64,000 nucleotides of DNA. Origin: Candidatus Desulfovibrio gallistercoris. GTDB lineage: Bacteria; Desulfobacterota; Desulfovibrionia; Desulfovibrionales; Desulfovibrionaceae. The notes under the pieces are model-generated. The model saw only the letters and a list, made by a program, of their open reading frames with translations, ran no database searches and was not told where the DNA came from. The translations under genes were made by a program, and so were the position numbers. Each line of letters begins with the position of its first letter. The stretch's first letter is position 1. The stretch spans positions 1 through 64,000 of the forward strand of contig DWYJ01000106.1 in NCBI GenBank assembly GCA_019118745.1. The letters run 5' to 3'. This document shows positions 35,129 to 42,984 of this stretch, in pieces.

Positions 35129-35223
35129 TGATTCCTCTCGATCTGGCAAGGGAAGCTGGACAATGTACTATGCTCTCGTCCCGAAACATCACAAGACTGC
35201 AGCGTCTTGCACGCGCTGCCTGA
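35125..35223 (+). CDS. Possible 32-aa small protein
   Basis: ATGA overlap with the VWA gene stop would allow translational coupling of this short ORF (MMIPLDLAREAGQCTMLSS...). Its stop lies just ahead of the strong ribosome binding site of the next small gene. It may only bring ribosomes to the microprotein. Weak candidate. Confidence 0.3.
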   Translation: MMIPLDLAREAGQCTMLSSRNITRLQRLARAA

Positions 35224-35234
35224 AGGAGGGCCCC

Positions 35235-35306
35235 ATGAGCTGGGCAACCTGGATACCTGTCGTCATCGCTGTGCTGGAATTAGTCAAAAAAGAGCTTGAC
35301 GATTAG
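35235..35306 (+). CDS. 23-aa hydrophobic microprotein
   Basis: A near-perfect GAAGGAGGG lies 8 nt before ATG 35235. The product is MSWATWIPVVIAVLELVKK plus a short acidic end: a single short hydrophobic helix with Trp at one end and Lys at the other. This is typical of small membrane peptides such as type I toxins or holin-like regulators, but no homology is claimed. It is the last gene before the operon terminator, and it is too short for routine annotation. Whether it is translated is unknown; the ribosome binding site is the main argument. Confidence 0.5.
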   Translation: MSWATWIPVVIAVLELVKKELDD

Positions 35307-35332
35307 GCATGTCCCTATTTCAGGACATTGCG

Positions 35333-35373
35333 AAGCTCTGGTTGACGACTTATAAAGTCGTCAACCAGAGCTT
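35333..35373. terminator. Perfect 19-bp terminator hairpin
   Basis: AAGCTCTGGTTGACGACTT (35333-35351) pairs perfectly with 35355-35373 around an ATA loop, followed by TTCG. It separates the plus-strand operon from the converging minus-strand gene ending at 35406 and may serve both. A smaller hairpin (about 35308-35332) precedes it. Confidence 0.75.
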
Positions 35374-35405
35374 TTCGTAAAAATTTGTTACATTTGGAAA
35401 TATCT

Positions 35406-37280
35406 TTACTGTTTTTTATAAATAATAACTTTCCCCCTATATCTGGGACAGTTCGGAACGACTTCTTTTATCAAAAAATCTCCAATAAGCCTCTTGATAA
35501 CAGCATTCAGGCATGAAGGAGAGTAGCTTGAGAACCTTCTTTGTAGGTCTCTATGATAAAAAAAGTCTTGCTTGCTTGTTATTATAAAATTTTTTACTGC
35601 TTCAAGGCATCTTTTTTGTTTAGTGAGTATTCTAATGCGCTCATCCCGTTCACGGATGATCGCATTAGCTAAAAAACACCCTTCATCAAGCGCCCCTTCA
35701 CTTACCTGAAGATGATCATTATCAATCGTACAATTTCCTTTTGTTATTTCATGTAGTATTGCCAACTGTATTGCTATGGTTGTAAAAAATTTACGGACTC
35801 CCTGGCGTGTGAAAATTGTTGCATCCCTGTCAAACTCATATGAAAAACGTTTATCTAGTTTTTCTATATTTATTTTTAAGTAAATATTATCCTTGCTATT
35901 CATGCAAAATTTGGCAATTTTTTGTATCTGTTCGATATTTATACTAGAAAGTTCACCAGTATGACAAACAATTGCCCTTTCAAGGTAGCCTGTTTTTTTC
36001 AATGGCCCATACGAAAAAGTTTTTATGAGGGTTTCGAAATCTAAAAATTGCAGGATATTCAACTTACAAATTTTTTTATCTTTCGATTCAATAAAGGGAG
36101 TTGCATCTTTAAGGGCGGATATTCGCTTGCTGTAATTGGGACTTCTGCTGCGAAGGGAGCGAATAAATACGCTTTCAGAAGAAAATGATAAAATACTTGA
36201 TGTACCTTGCACCTTTCGTAGGTTGCGAATCTGAAGTAGACTGATGTCTTGGGTGATATCAAAAACAATATCGTTATATTTCTGAATAAAATCATCGATA
36301 AACATTCTTGTTTTTTCATCATGTTGAATTATATATCCAACGATCCCCAGATGCAATGGTATTTTATTCAGAAAAAATTTTTTATGACGCAGGATGTGGC
36401 AGCCCCAAAAAAGAAACAATGTAACTCTGGATATGCTCTCCCTATACACTATTTCTTTTTTTATTTCAACTGGATGATAACATTTTGGGTGTTCTTTTTT
36501 CGGGATATGAAGTGGAGATTTTATTCCGCATTTGACTTTGCAATCTGAAAGACAATCCCACCTTGGCTCATATACGCCCTTATTTATACGATAATCAATG
36601 TGCCCCTCTTTTAAATTGTTAAACATATAATACAACATTACATATTGAATTTTGTAATTAAACTGTCTAAACATCAACAGTTTATCAAAAATATCATATC
36701 TCTCAAACTTAACATGCCTAATAAATTTACAATCAAGTAACGAACCTAGCTTTCTAATTGCCAATATAAACCTAAGCATGCTATTAGATTTATTATGAGT
36801 TATAATTTCATGCGTTATACGATCTGGATGCTTTATCCAGTCATATTCTCTATATATAAAGAAAGGAGGTATGGTGAAATTGTGTAGAAATAATACATTT
36901 ATCATATCTGCAAAAATAACAAATTGGTCAAGGTAAAGTTTGTGACTGATATGCAAATTTTTACAAATTTCAATATCATCAAAAATGTAGACGAATTTTC
37001 TGGGCTGCCCACATTCCATTTTGATAATTTTAGAAACTAAAAAGGCACGCGAAAATAAACTAAGAATATGATTCACGTTGTGCCCATACATGGGATCTTC
37101 TGGATTGCCTCCAAATGTGACTGCCAAGGGAATTCGAGTAATATTTTTACCCGATCGCGTATAAGCAGCAACAGACACTTCATCAAACTGAGAAATCGCC
37201 TTCTCGGAAATATCCCGTATTAACTTGATGTTGCCCGATCTGTCGCGCACTCGCCAATATCCATTCGGCTCCCTGAGCAT
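35406..37280 (-). CDS. AT-rich orphan protein at the island's right end
   Basis: This 624-aa protein is not recognised. ATG at 37280 is chosen because AAAGGAGGGG lies directly upstream; the frame is open to 37571, inside the att arm region. The composition is strongly AT-rich and Lys/Ile/Phe-rich, unlike the island core, so it was acquired separately. The last part (FFYHRDLQRRFSSYSP...AVIKRLIGDFLIKEVV) looks like a winged helix, and the helical stretch before it recalls the C-terminal end of DUF3987-type replication proteins. No P-loop or nuclease motif is visible. It starts close to the att site, a place where islands often carry regulatory, replication or defence cargo. Confidence 0.7.
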   Translation of the reverse strand: MLREPNGYWRVRDRSGNIKLIRDISEKAISQFDEVSVAAYTRSGKNITRIPLAVTFGGNPEDPMYGHNVNHILSLFSRAFLVSKIIKMECGQPRKFVYIFDDIEICKNLHISHKLYLDQFVIFADMINVLFLHNFTIPPFFIYREYDWIKHPDRITHEIITHNKSNSMLRFILAIRKLGSLLDCKFIRHVKFERYDIFDKLLMFRQFNYKIQYVMLYYMFNNLKEGHIDYRINKGVYEPRWDCLSDCKVKCGIKSPLHIPKKEHPKCYHPVEIKKEIVYRESISRVTLFLFWGCHILRHKKFFLNKIPLHLGIVGYIIQHDEKTRMFIDDFIQKYNDIVFDITQDISLLQIRNLRKVQGTSSILSFSSESVFIRSLRSRSPNYSKRISALKDATPFIESKDKKICKLNILQFLDFETLIKTFSYGPLKKTGYLERAIVCHTGELSSINIEQIQKIAKFCMNSKDNIYLKINIEKLDKRFSYEFDRDATIFTRQGVRKFFTTIAIQLAILHEITKGNCTIDNDHLQVSEGALDEGCFLANAIIRERDERIRILTKQKRCLEAVKNFIITSKQDFFYHRDLQRRFSSYSPSCLNAVIKRLIGDFLIKEVVPNCPRYRGKVIIYKKQ

Positions 37281-37550
37281 ATCCCCTCCTTTGCCAATGC
37301 CCTGCCCAATCTCGGTTTGTCGTGTTTCTTGACAGGTTCTTTTGGCCAAGCCGCACAATTTTTGGACGAGGCTCTCGCCTTTTCCTGAACCTGACCTGAG
37401 TTCCTCTGCCTCTTGCTGCGCCTTCGGATGCTGCACGAATGATACAGGCAGCAAAATTTTTCCACCAGACACGGGCACAAAAATTTTCTTGGCAGGTCCG
37501 GCTTTACCTCCCCCAACATCCCGGCTACATTTCCTTACGACAAAAACGAA

Positions 37551-37571
37551 GTGGGGACAAAGTGGGGACAA
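37551..37571. repeat. Paired decamer arm sites at the right end
   Basis: Two copies of GTGGGGACAA start at 37551 and 37562, again 11 bp apart, 13 bp before the right att repeat. They match the pairs at 1434/1445 and 1699/1710. Confidence 0.6.
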
Positions 37572-37583
37572 CTTCCGCCGGAG

Positions 37584-37675
37584 ACGAAAAAAGGACTCAC
37601 GGCATTACCCGTAAGTCCTTGTTTTCTCTGGAGCCAGCTAAGAGACTTGAACTCTTGGCCTGCTGATTACGAATC
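37584..37675. repeat. Right attachment-site direct repeat
   Basis: These 92 bp are identical to 1466-1557. They contain the tRNA terminator and the 3' half of the intact tRNA-Thr gene. The island lies between the two copies, about 36.1 kb repeat to repeat. Confidence 0.93.
37587..37620 (-). terminator. Rho-independent terminator of tRNA-Thr
   Basis: On the minus strand AAGGACTTAC-GGG...CCGTGAGTCCTT forms a stem of about 11 bp with one mismatch, followed by a T run. It lies 8 bp past the tRNA and is duplicated at 1469-1502 as part of the att repeat. Confidence 0.85.
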
Positions 37676-37704
37676 AGCTGCTCTACCAACTGAGCTAAGC
37701 TGGC
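37629..37704 (-). tRNA. tRNA-Thr (anticodon CGT), island target site
   Basis: This is a 76-nt cloverleaf read from 37704 down to 37629. The acceptor stem GCCAGCT pairs with AGCTGGC and the CCA end is encoded. The D arm is TAGCTCAGTTGGTAGAGCA, the anticodon stem is GCTGA/TCAGC with loop TTCGTAA, and the T arm is AAGAG-TTCAAGT-CTCTT. Anticodon CGT reads ACG, so it is threonine. The gene is complete, so the island did not destroy it. The island replaced the part 3' of the anticodon stem with an identical copy. Confidence 0.95.
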
Positions 37705-37713
37705 GCGAAGGGA

Positions 37714-37742
37714 ATAATGCGTTAAATCCGGCAGCGTGTCAA
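37714..37742 (-). promoter_or_regulatory. Promoter of tRNA-Thr
   Basis: On the minus strand TTGACA (37742-37737), a 17-bp spacer and CATTAT (37719-37714) precede the tRNA 5' end by 9 nt. The -35 box is a perfect sigma-70 consensus. Confidence 0.8.
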
Positions 37743-37803
37743 GAAAAAATGTACATCTTTCTGCGCCGCCCGTCCTTTTCCCTGCTCCGCCGGGCAGACG
37801 GCA

Positions 37804-39135
37804 TCAGATCAGCCCCAGACCGTGCAAGAGCACCAGCAGGATGAGCAGCGGCGTGGCGGTGCGGCAGAGGAAGCGCACGGCACGGGGCGCGCGGCCGTCC
37901 CCCAGTCGCGCGAGCACTTGCCCTCCGGCGGCCGAATAGCCCACGAACAGGCAGGTGGCTATGCCGCACACGGGCATGAGGAGCATGGAGGACAACGCGT
38001 CGTAGAGGTCGAAAAAGGACATGCCGCAGACCTTGACGTCCTTCCAGATGCCGAGCGAGAGCGTGGCCGGCACGCCCAGCAGCATGAGTCCGGCCAGCAC
38101 GGCGGGCACCGCCTTGGCGCGCGAACAGCTCAGCCGCTCCGCCAGACAGGAGACAGGCACTTCCAGCAGGGACAGGATGGCCCCCGTGGCGGCGATGCCG
38201 GACAGGATAAAGAAGACGGTGGCAAGCAGATGGCCGCCGGGCAGGGAGGCGAAAACGGCGGGGACTGTCATGAACAGCAGCGCGGGCCCCTGGGTGACTT
38301 CGAAATCGAAGCTGAACACGGCCGGGAAGATGGCTATGCCGGCCAGCAGAGAGACCAACAAGTCGCAGACCATGACCCGCAGGGCCGTAGCCGGGATATT
38401 CACTTCTTCCTTGAAATAGCTGCCGTAGATGAGCATGCAGCCCATGCCCACGGACATCTTGAAAAAGGCCAGTCCCATAGCCGTCAGGATGACCTCGCCG
38501 GATATGCGGTCCCACTGCGGCATGAAGAGGAAGCGCAGGCCCTCCCCTGCTCCCGGCAGGGTCAGGCTGCGCAGGCAGATGCCGAGCAGCAGCAGAAAAA
38601 GCAGCGGCATGAGCACGCGCGTCACCTTCTCGATGCCTTTCGAGGCCCCGCGCATGATGATGGCCCCGGTCAGGATGAGGACGCCCCATTGCCAGCCCAG
38701 CGAGGCCAGCGGATCGCCGGTCAGCAGACTGAAGGTCTGCCCGGCCGCTTCGGGGTCGGTCGTGGCCGTGCCGCCCAGCGCGGACTTGAAGATGTAGGCG
38801 AAGACCCAGCCCGCCACATCCGAGTAAAAACCCAGGATCACGATGCAGCTCACGATGGCCCCCATACCGATGAGCCACCAGGAAGAGCGCGGCGCGATGA
38901 CGCGGAAGACATCCACCACATTGCGGCGTCCGGCCCGACCGATGGCCAGCTCGGCGATCATGAGCGGCAGGCCGATGCAGAGCGTGGCCAGGATATAGAC
39001 GAGCAGGAAGGATGCTCCGCCGTTCTGGCCCACGAGGGCCGGGAATTTCCAGATGTTGCCCAGCCCCACGGCCGAGCCGAGGGTAGCGGCCAGCACTCCG
39101 AGGCGGGAGGAAAAGTGATCTCGCGCGGCTGCCAT
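37804..39135 (-). CDS. Sodium-dependent transporter, NSS (SNF) family
   Basis: This 443-aa inner-membrane protein imports a small solute, usually an amino acid, with sodium. The first segment has the diagnostic GSAVGLGNIWKFP with the unwound TM1 and sodium-site residues (about 20-32). About eleven membrane helices follow, including LSLLEVPVSCLAERL late in the chain. The bacterial NSS length (about 440-500) fits. ATG at 39135 follows AAGGAGA. It is the first chromosomal gene beyond the tRNA. Repeat copy C lies directly in its leader. The substrate cannot be read from the sequence. Confidence 0.92.
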   Translation of the reverse strand: MAAARDHFSSRLGVLAATLGSAVGLGNIWKFPALVGQNGGASFLLVYILATLCIGLPLMIAELAIGRAGRRNVVDVFRVIAPRSSWWLIGMGAIVSCIVILGFYSDVAGWVFAYIFKSALGGTATTDPEAAGQTFSLLTGDPLASLGWQWGVLILTGAIIMRGASKGIEKVTRVLMPLLFLLLLGICLRSLTLPGAGEGLRFLFMPQWDRISGEVILTAMGLAFFKMSVGMGCMLIYGSYFKEEVNIPATALRVMVCDLLVSLLAGIAIFPAVFSFDFEVTQGPALLFMTVPAVFASLPGGHLLATVFFILSGIAATGAILSLLEVPVSCLAERLSCSRAKAVPAVLAGLMLLGVPATLSLGIWKDVKVCGMSFFDLYDALSSMLLMPVCGIATCLFVGYSAAGGQVLARLGDGRAPRAVRFLCRTATPLLILLVLLHGLGLI

Positions 39136-39147
39136 ACGGTCTCCTTA

Positions 39148-39293
39148 GAGTATGTTGGGTTTGAAACGCTTCGCGCCTCAAACCATACGGCCTGTCGCTT
39201 CACGGAAAAAACGCGATCCTTCCGCCAGGTCTGGGCCGGGCGGCGCTGTGTGCCGCCGCCTCGCGTTTTGCCTGTTGCCAATGGCAAAACGCT
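39148..39293 (-). repeat. Structured intergenic repeat, copy C
   Basis: On the minus strand the order is a GCGTTTTGCC/GGCAAAACGC hairpin, the stem GGCGGC-ACACAGC-GCCGCC, GCGGAA...CGCGTTTTTT, AGGCCGTATGGTTTGAGGCG and the tail AAGCGTTTCAAACCC. The tail ends just before the NSS gene's ribosome binding site, and the repeat has the same orientation as that gene. It starts at the stop of the upstream permease gene. Confidence 0.85.
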
Positions 39294-40460
39294 CTATATC
39301 CGAGGGGAGGAGGGTTCGGACGGAGACGCTCCGGGCGCGGACGCGTCGCCTTCCACAGGGGTATCCTCAGCCGCGGCGTCCTCCGCGGCAGAGGCGGCGG
39401 GCGTGGCCGCCTCTGCGGAGGAGAACTCCTCCATGAAGATCTGCCACAGGGTCACGAACAGCACCGCCAGCACCGGCCCGGTGATGAAGCCGTCCAGCCC
39501 GAAGAGCGCAAAGCCGCCCAGCGTCGAAAGCAGCACCATGAAGTCCGGCAGCTTGGTGTCGCGTCCGACCAGGATGGGCCGCAGGGCGTTGTCCGCCAGG
39601 CCGATGACGCAGACCCCGTAGACCATGAGCACCACGCCGGACACAGGCTCGCCCGTCAACAGCAGGTAGATCGCCGCCGGCAGCCAGACGACCGCCGCCC
39701 CCACCACGGGGATAAGGGACAGCAACGTCATGATGACGCCCCAGAGCACGGGAGCGCGCAGCCCCAGCACGGCAAAGATGAGCCCGCCCAGGGCCCCCTG
39801 CGCCACGGCCACCAGCAGCGAACCACGCACCGTGGCCCGCAGCATGAGCGCGAAACGGGCGAAGAGCAGTTCCTCACGATGATCGCCGAAGGGCAAGGCC
39901 CGGATGAGCAACTGGCGGATGCATTCGCCGTCCCGCAGGAGGAAAAAGGCCAGATAGAGCACGATGGCGAGATCGATGAACCAATTGACGGTGCCGCCCC
40001 CGATGGCCATGGTCTGCCGGGCCAGATAGCCGCTCACGGTCACGGCGGCGGACGAGAAAGCCGCCTTGATCTTCTCCGGTCCGTAGCCGAACTTTTCCAG
40101 CCACTCGATGACCGCGGGCAACGCCTGCCGCAACTTGTCCACCATGACGCCTATCTCATCCGCGTTGCCGGACAGCCGCGTGTAGAGCTGCGCCAGTTCC
40201 GTCAGGCAGGTATACAGCAGATAGCCCGCGGGCAGGATGATGAAGGCCAGACTGACCAGCACCGTGCAGAGCGAAGCGGCATTGGCCCCCAGCCCGCGCC
40301 GTTGCAGCCACTGCCGCAGCGGCATGAACAACAGACCGATGACGACGCTCCAGAAGATGTCGTCGAAAAACGGCCGTAGCATCCAGAGAAAGGCCAGCGT
40401 GGCCAGCAGCAGCAGACCGAGGAAGGCATTGTTCTCCAGACGGGAAGGCGGTGTCGTCAT
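39294..40460 (-). CDS. AI-2E/PerM-family membrane transporter
   Basis: This 388-aa protein of the AI-2E exporter (YhhT/PerM) family has about eight membrane helices. They start with FLGLLLLATLAFLWML and end in the typical last third GVIMTLLSLIPVVGAAVVWLP and PILVGRDTKLPDFMVLLSTLGG. A C-terminal Ala/Glu/Ser-rich cytoplasmic tail of about 45 residues is unusual but harmless. ATG 40460 follows CAAGGAG; the upstream open frame is in the repeat. Members export signals or act as sodium/proton antiporters, and the substrate here is unknown. The partial repeat copy D lies in its leader. Confidence 0.88.
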   Translation of the reverse strand: MTTPPSRLENNAFLGLLLLATLAFLWMLRPFFDDIFWSVVIGLLFMPLRQWLQRRGLGANAASLCTVLVSLAFIILPAGYLLYTCLTELAQLYTRLSGNADEIGVMVDKLRQALPAVIEWLEKFGYGPEKIKAAFSSAAVTVSGYLARQTMAIGGGTVNWFIDLAIVLYLAFFLLRDGECIRQLLIRALPFGDHREELLFARFALMLRATVRGSLLVAVAQGALGGLIFAVLGLRAPVLWGVIMTLLSLIPVVGAAVVWLPAAIYLLLTGEPVSGVVLMVYGVCVIGLADNALRPILVGRDTKLPDFMVLLSTLGGFALFGLDGFITGPVLAVLFVTLWQIFMEEFSSAEAATPAASAAEDAAAEDTPVEGDASAPGASPSEPSSPRI

Positions 40461-40485
40461 GTGTGCTCCTTGCAGGGCAGCCTTA

Positions 40486-40575
40486 TGGCTGCGGGGGAAA
40501 AACCGTTCAGCGCCGGTCATCCCGACCGGGCGGCGCTGCGCCGCCGCCTCGCGTCCTGCCTTTCCCCTGGGCAAA
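40486..40575 (-). repeat. Structured intergenic repeat, partial copy D
   Basis: On the minus strand GGCAGGACGCGAGGCGGCGG, then GCAGCGCCGCCCGGTC, match the core of copies A-C, followed by a diverged segment ending in GGTTTTTCCCC. The AAGCGTTTCAA tail is missing. It lies about 30 bp upstream of the permease start, in the same orientation. Confidence 0.65.
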
Positions 40576-40713
40576 GTGCCGTAAAAAGGGCACGACGGAC
40601 CGTCATGCCCTTTCAGCACGCTGCGGGGCCTGTGCGGCAGAGACGCTTTCCGCTCCCTGCGCACGCGGACAGCGGGCGCGCACGCCGTTCAAACTGCGTG
40701 CGCCCAAGAGGGA

Positions 40714-41082
40714 TCAGGCCCGCTCGATGACGAACGGGATGCAATGCAGCTCGCGGCTTTTTTCCTGAGTGGAGCCGAGCTTCCAGGGGCTGCCGGCAGC
40801 CCAGCCCAGCTTTTCGGCGATGGCCCGGGCCACCCCGGCCACATTCAGCACGGGATGCCGCTGGAACACCTGCGGGAGCCCGTACGTAAGATTGCACACC
40901 AGGCACTTGCCCGGCCGCTGATGCAGTTCAAAGGCCAGTTCCGCCCTGTCGTCGCTGACGTTGCGGCACACCAGCCGGATGTCGTACGCCCCTTCCTCCG
41001 CGCCGCCGAACAGCGCGTCAAAAAAAGCGTCCGTCCGCTCCGCGGGAAAGACCGAGTCCAGAAAAGCCTGATCAAGAACCAT
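40714..41082 (-). CDS. Conserved hypothetical protein
   Basis: This 122-aa soluble protein starts MVLDQAFLDSVFPAERTDAFFDALFGG, and a central part (AYDIRLVCRNVSDDRAELAF) is followed by CLVCNLTYGLPQVF with two Cys. ATG 41082 has a perfect GGAGGAAA upstream. I recall similar short proteins in Desulfovibrio genomes, sometimes with meaningless names, and no known function. The paired Cys (C-x-x-C) could bind metal. It is encoded between the permease and gluQ, both also on the minus strand. Confidence 0.75.
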   Translation of the reverse strand: MVLDQAFLDSVFPAERTDAFFDALFGGAEEGAYDIRLVCRNVSDDRAELAFELHQRPGKCLVCNLTYGLPQVFQRHPVLNVAGVARAIAEKLGWAAGSPWKLGSTQEKSRELHCIPFVIERA

Positions 41083-41202
41083 GTTTCCTCCACTGCAGTT
41101 GTGCGTGATGGCGGCGCGCAGCCCGGCGGCCCGATGTCCTCGCATCCGGCAGCCATACCCTCCCCGCTGCCGCGCGGTACCGGCAGGCCGCAGGCCCGCC
41201 GC

Positions 41203-42255
41203 TCATTCGTATGCGGCCGCGCCCGAGGGCGCACCATACCGCAGCCAGTCCAGCAGCGCACCGTCAAGGCGGCAATCCCGCCGCGGCAGCCTGTCCGGAC
41301 GGAAGGCCGCCGTCATGCCGGCGGCGGTCGCCTCCCGGCGGTCAGGATTGGCTCCGGCCAGCCAGGCCAGCAGACCGACGATGCGTTCCGGCGGCACGCC
41401 TTCCGCACGCAGGCTGCGCAGGGCAAGGCTGTTGTGCCGCTTGGCGAGCCGCTCCCCTTCCGCATCACACAGCAGGGGAACGTGCGCATACGTCGGAATC
41501 TCATAGCCCAAAAGCCGTAAAAGGGCAATCTGACGGGGGGTGGAGGGCAGGATATCGCGCCCTCGCACCACCTGATTGATGCCCATGCGGCCATCATCCA
41601 CCGCTACGGCGAGCTGATAGGCGATGACCCCGTCCGAGCGCTGGACGGCAAAGTCCCCGCCGCAGTCCTCCAGGGTGAAGCACTGTTGCCCCTGCACCGC
41701 ATCGGTGAAGGCGACAGGCTCCGACGGCCCGTGGAAACGCAGACTGGCGCGCCGTCCGGCCTGCCGCAGCGCCATCCGCTGCGCTTCGCTGAGCCGGCGG
41801 CAGGTGCCGGGGTAGGGAGCCCCCATGTCGTCCACATGCGGCGCACCGGCCAGGGCGCGCAGCTCCTTGCGGGTGCAGAAACAGGGATAGAGGCAGCCCA
41901 GCCTTTCGAGGCGTTGCAGGGCCTGGGCATAGATGGCGGCGCAGCGGCTTTGTACATAGGGGCCGCAGTTTCCCCGCTCCGGCAGCGGCCCGCCGCTCCC
42001 GTCGGAAGGGAGGCCGGGGCCTTCGTCCCAGTCCATGCCCAACCAGCGCAGGTCTTCCATGATGGCGAGCGCGAACTCGTCACGTGAGCGCTGGGGATCG
42101 ATGTCCTCCAGCCGAAGGATGATGCGCCCCCCCGCCTGCCGGGCGGCCCACCAGGCCAGGAGGAAGGCCCAGGCATTGCCCAGGTGCAGATAGCCTGTCG
42201 GGCTGGGCGCAAGGCGTCCCCGAATCTCGCAGGGGGCGTGTGCGGTCTCGGTCAT
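41203..42255 (-). CDS. gluQ: Glutamyl-queuosine tRNA(Asp) synthetase
   Basis: This 350-aa enzyme is a truncated GluRS-like protein that attaches glutamate to queuosine in tRNA(Asp). The HIGH-like motif is PSPTGYLHLGNAWAF (about residue 17-31). A zinc-binding set CxC...Y...C is visible around CLYPCFCTRKEL (about 119) and PGTCRRL. The KMSKS-like motif is RLAKRHNSLAL (about 268). The absence of the anticodon-binding domain separates it from GltX. ATG 42255 has AGGAAAA upstream; the open frame before it is not homologous. A hairpin separates it from the rhodanese gene. Confidence 0.93.
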   Translation of the reverse strand: MTETAHAPCEIRGRLAPSPTGYLHLGNAWAFLLAWWAARQAGGRIILRLEDIDPQRSRDEFALAIMEDLRWLGMDWDEGPGLPSDGSGGPLPERGNCGPYVQSRCAAIYAQALQRLERLGCLYPCFCTRKELRALAGAPHVDDMGAPYPGTCRRLSEAQRMALRQAGRRASLRFHGPSEPVAFTDAVQGQQCFTLEDCGGDFAVQRSDGVIAYQLAVAVDDGRMGINQVVRGRDILPSTPRQIALLRLLGYEIPTYAHVPLLCDAEGERLAKRHNSLALRSLRAEGVPPERIVGLLAWLAGANPDRREATAAGMTAAFRPDRLPRRDCRLDGALLDWLRYGAPSGAAAYE

Positions 42256-42300
42256 CGTATTTTCCTGCCGCAAGGATCGGTCCGCCGCCATAAGCAAAGC

Positions 42301-42332
42301 GGGGAGCATCCTCCGTCGAGGCGATGCTCCCC
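42301..42332 (-). terminator. Hairpin between rhodanese and gluQ
   Basis: GGGGAGCATC (42301-42310) and GATGCTCCCC (42323-42332) form a perfect 10-bp stem with a 12-nt loop. The T run after it on the minus strand is weak (GCTTTGCTT), so termination may be partial. Confidence 0.55.
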
Positions 42333-42423
42333 CGCTTGTGCGGCACGGTCTTCCCTTCCCGCAAGGCGGCCCACCTTCCCTCAGGCTGGGCCGGGCTCGC
42401 GGTCCGTGTCGGAAAGCTGGATC

Positions 42424-42939
42424 TTACTTTTTGTTCCAGGGCATCTTGGCCAGCAGCTTGGCCATGCCGCAGACGCCGGTCAGCCCCGCGTAGATCAGCC
42501 CCGCACCCACGAAGGCGCTCAGCCAGACGAAGATGGGGAAGACGCAGGAGGCCAGCAGACCGAACAGCACCAGCGCGCCGGCGCCGATCTGGATCTGGCG
42601 GTTCATGGGCAGCGGGCACTTTTCGTGCCGTTCCACGGGCAGTCCGGCCTTTTCCCAGGCGCTCACGCCGCCAAGGACGATCCAGGCGGGACCGGCGGCC
42701 ACCCGTTCCAGCACGTCGGCATTGTCCCGCGTGCGCGAACCGGAGTTGCATATGAACACGATGGGCTTCTGGGCGGTGGCGGGCTCCAGCTTCAGGAAGG
42801 GCAGCGCCGAAAGGGGCGCGGCTTCAGCGCCGGGCACGGAAACGACGGCCAGTTCATCGGCTTCGCGCACATCGACCAGGCGGATCTCTCCGGCTTGCAG
42901 GCGCTTGTAAACTTCGACAGGGCTAAGAGACGGCAGCAT
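42424..42939 (-). CDS. Rhodanese-domain membrane protein
   Basis: This 171-aa protein has an N-terminal rhodanese domain: IRLVDVREADELA and FICNSGSRTRDNA, with the active-site Cys in CNSGSR (about residue 64), so sulfur transfer is plausible. After PLPMNRQIQIGAGALVLFG come two membrane helices of the DUF2892 type. Such fusions are common in sulfur-metabolising bacteria and tether the domain to the cytoplasmic face of the membrane. ATG 42939 follows GAGG. It is 45 bp downstream of the NlpC gene. The physiological sulfur acceptor is not known. Confidence 0.9.
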   Translation of the reverse strand: MLPSLSPVEVYKRLQAGEIRLVDVREADELAVVSVPGAEAAPLSALPFLKLEPATAQKPIVFICNSGSRTRDNADVLERVAAGPAWIVLGGVSAWEKAGLPVERHEKCPLPMNRQIQIGAGALVLFGLLASCVFPIFVWLSAFVGAGLIYAGLTGVCGMAKLLAKMPWNKK

Positions 42940-42984
42940 GTGACCTCACTTTGGTTGGGGGAACGACGATCTGACACCAGTTCA

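Noticed and set aside
37739..39181. 480-codon alternative minus-strand frame
   Set aside because: It is an out-of-frame reading of the NSS transporter gene, Arg/His/Gly-rich and without membrane helices.
37822..39621. 599-codon plus-strand open frame over the NSS transporter
   Set aside because: It is Gln/His/Gly-rich antisense shadow; the minus strand encodes an obvious NSS transporter.
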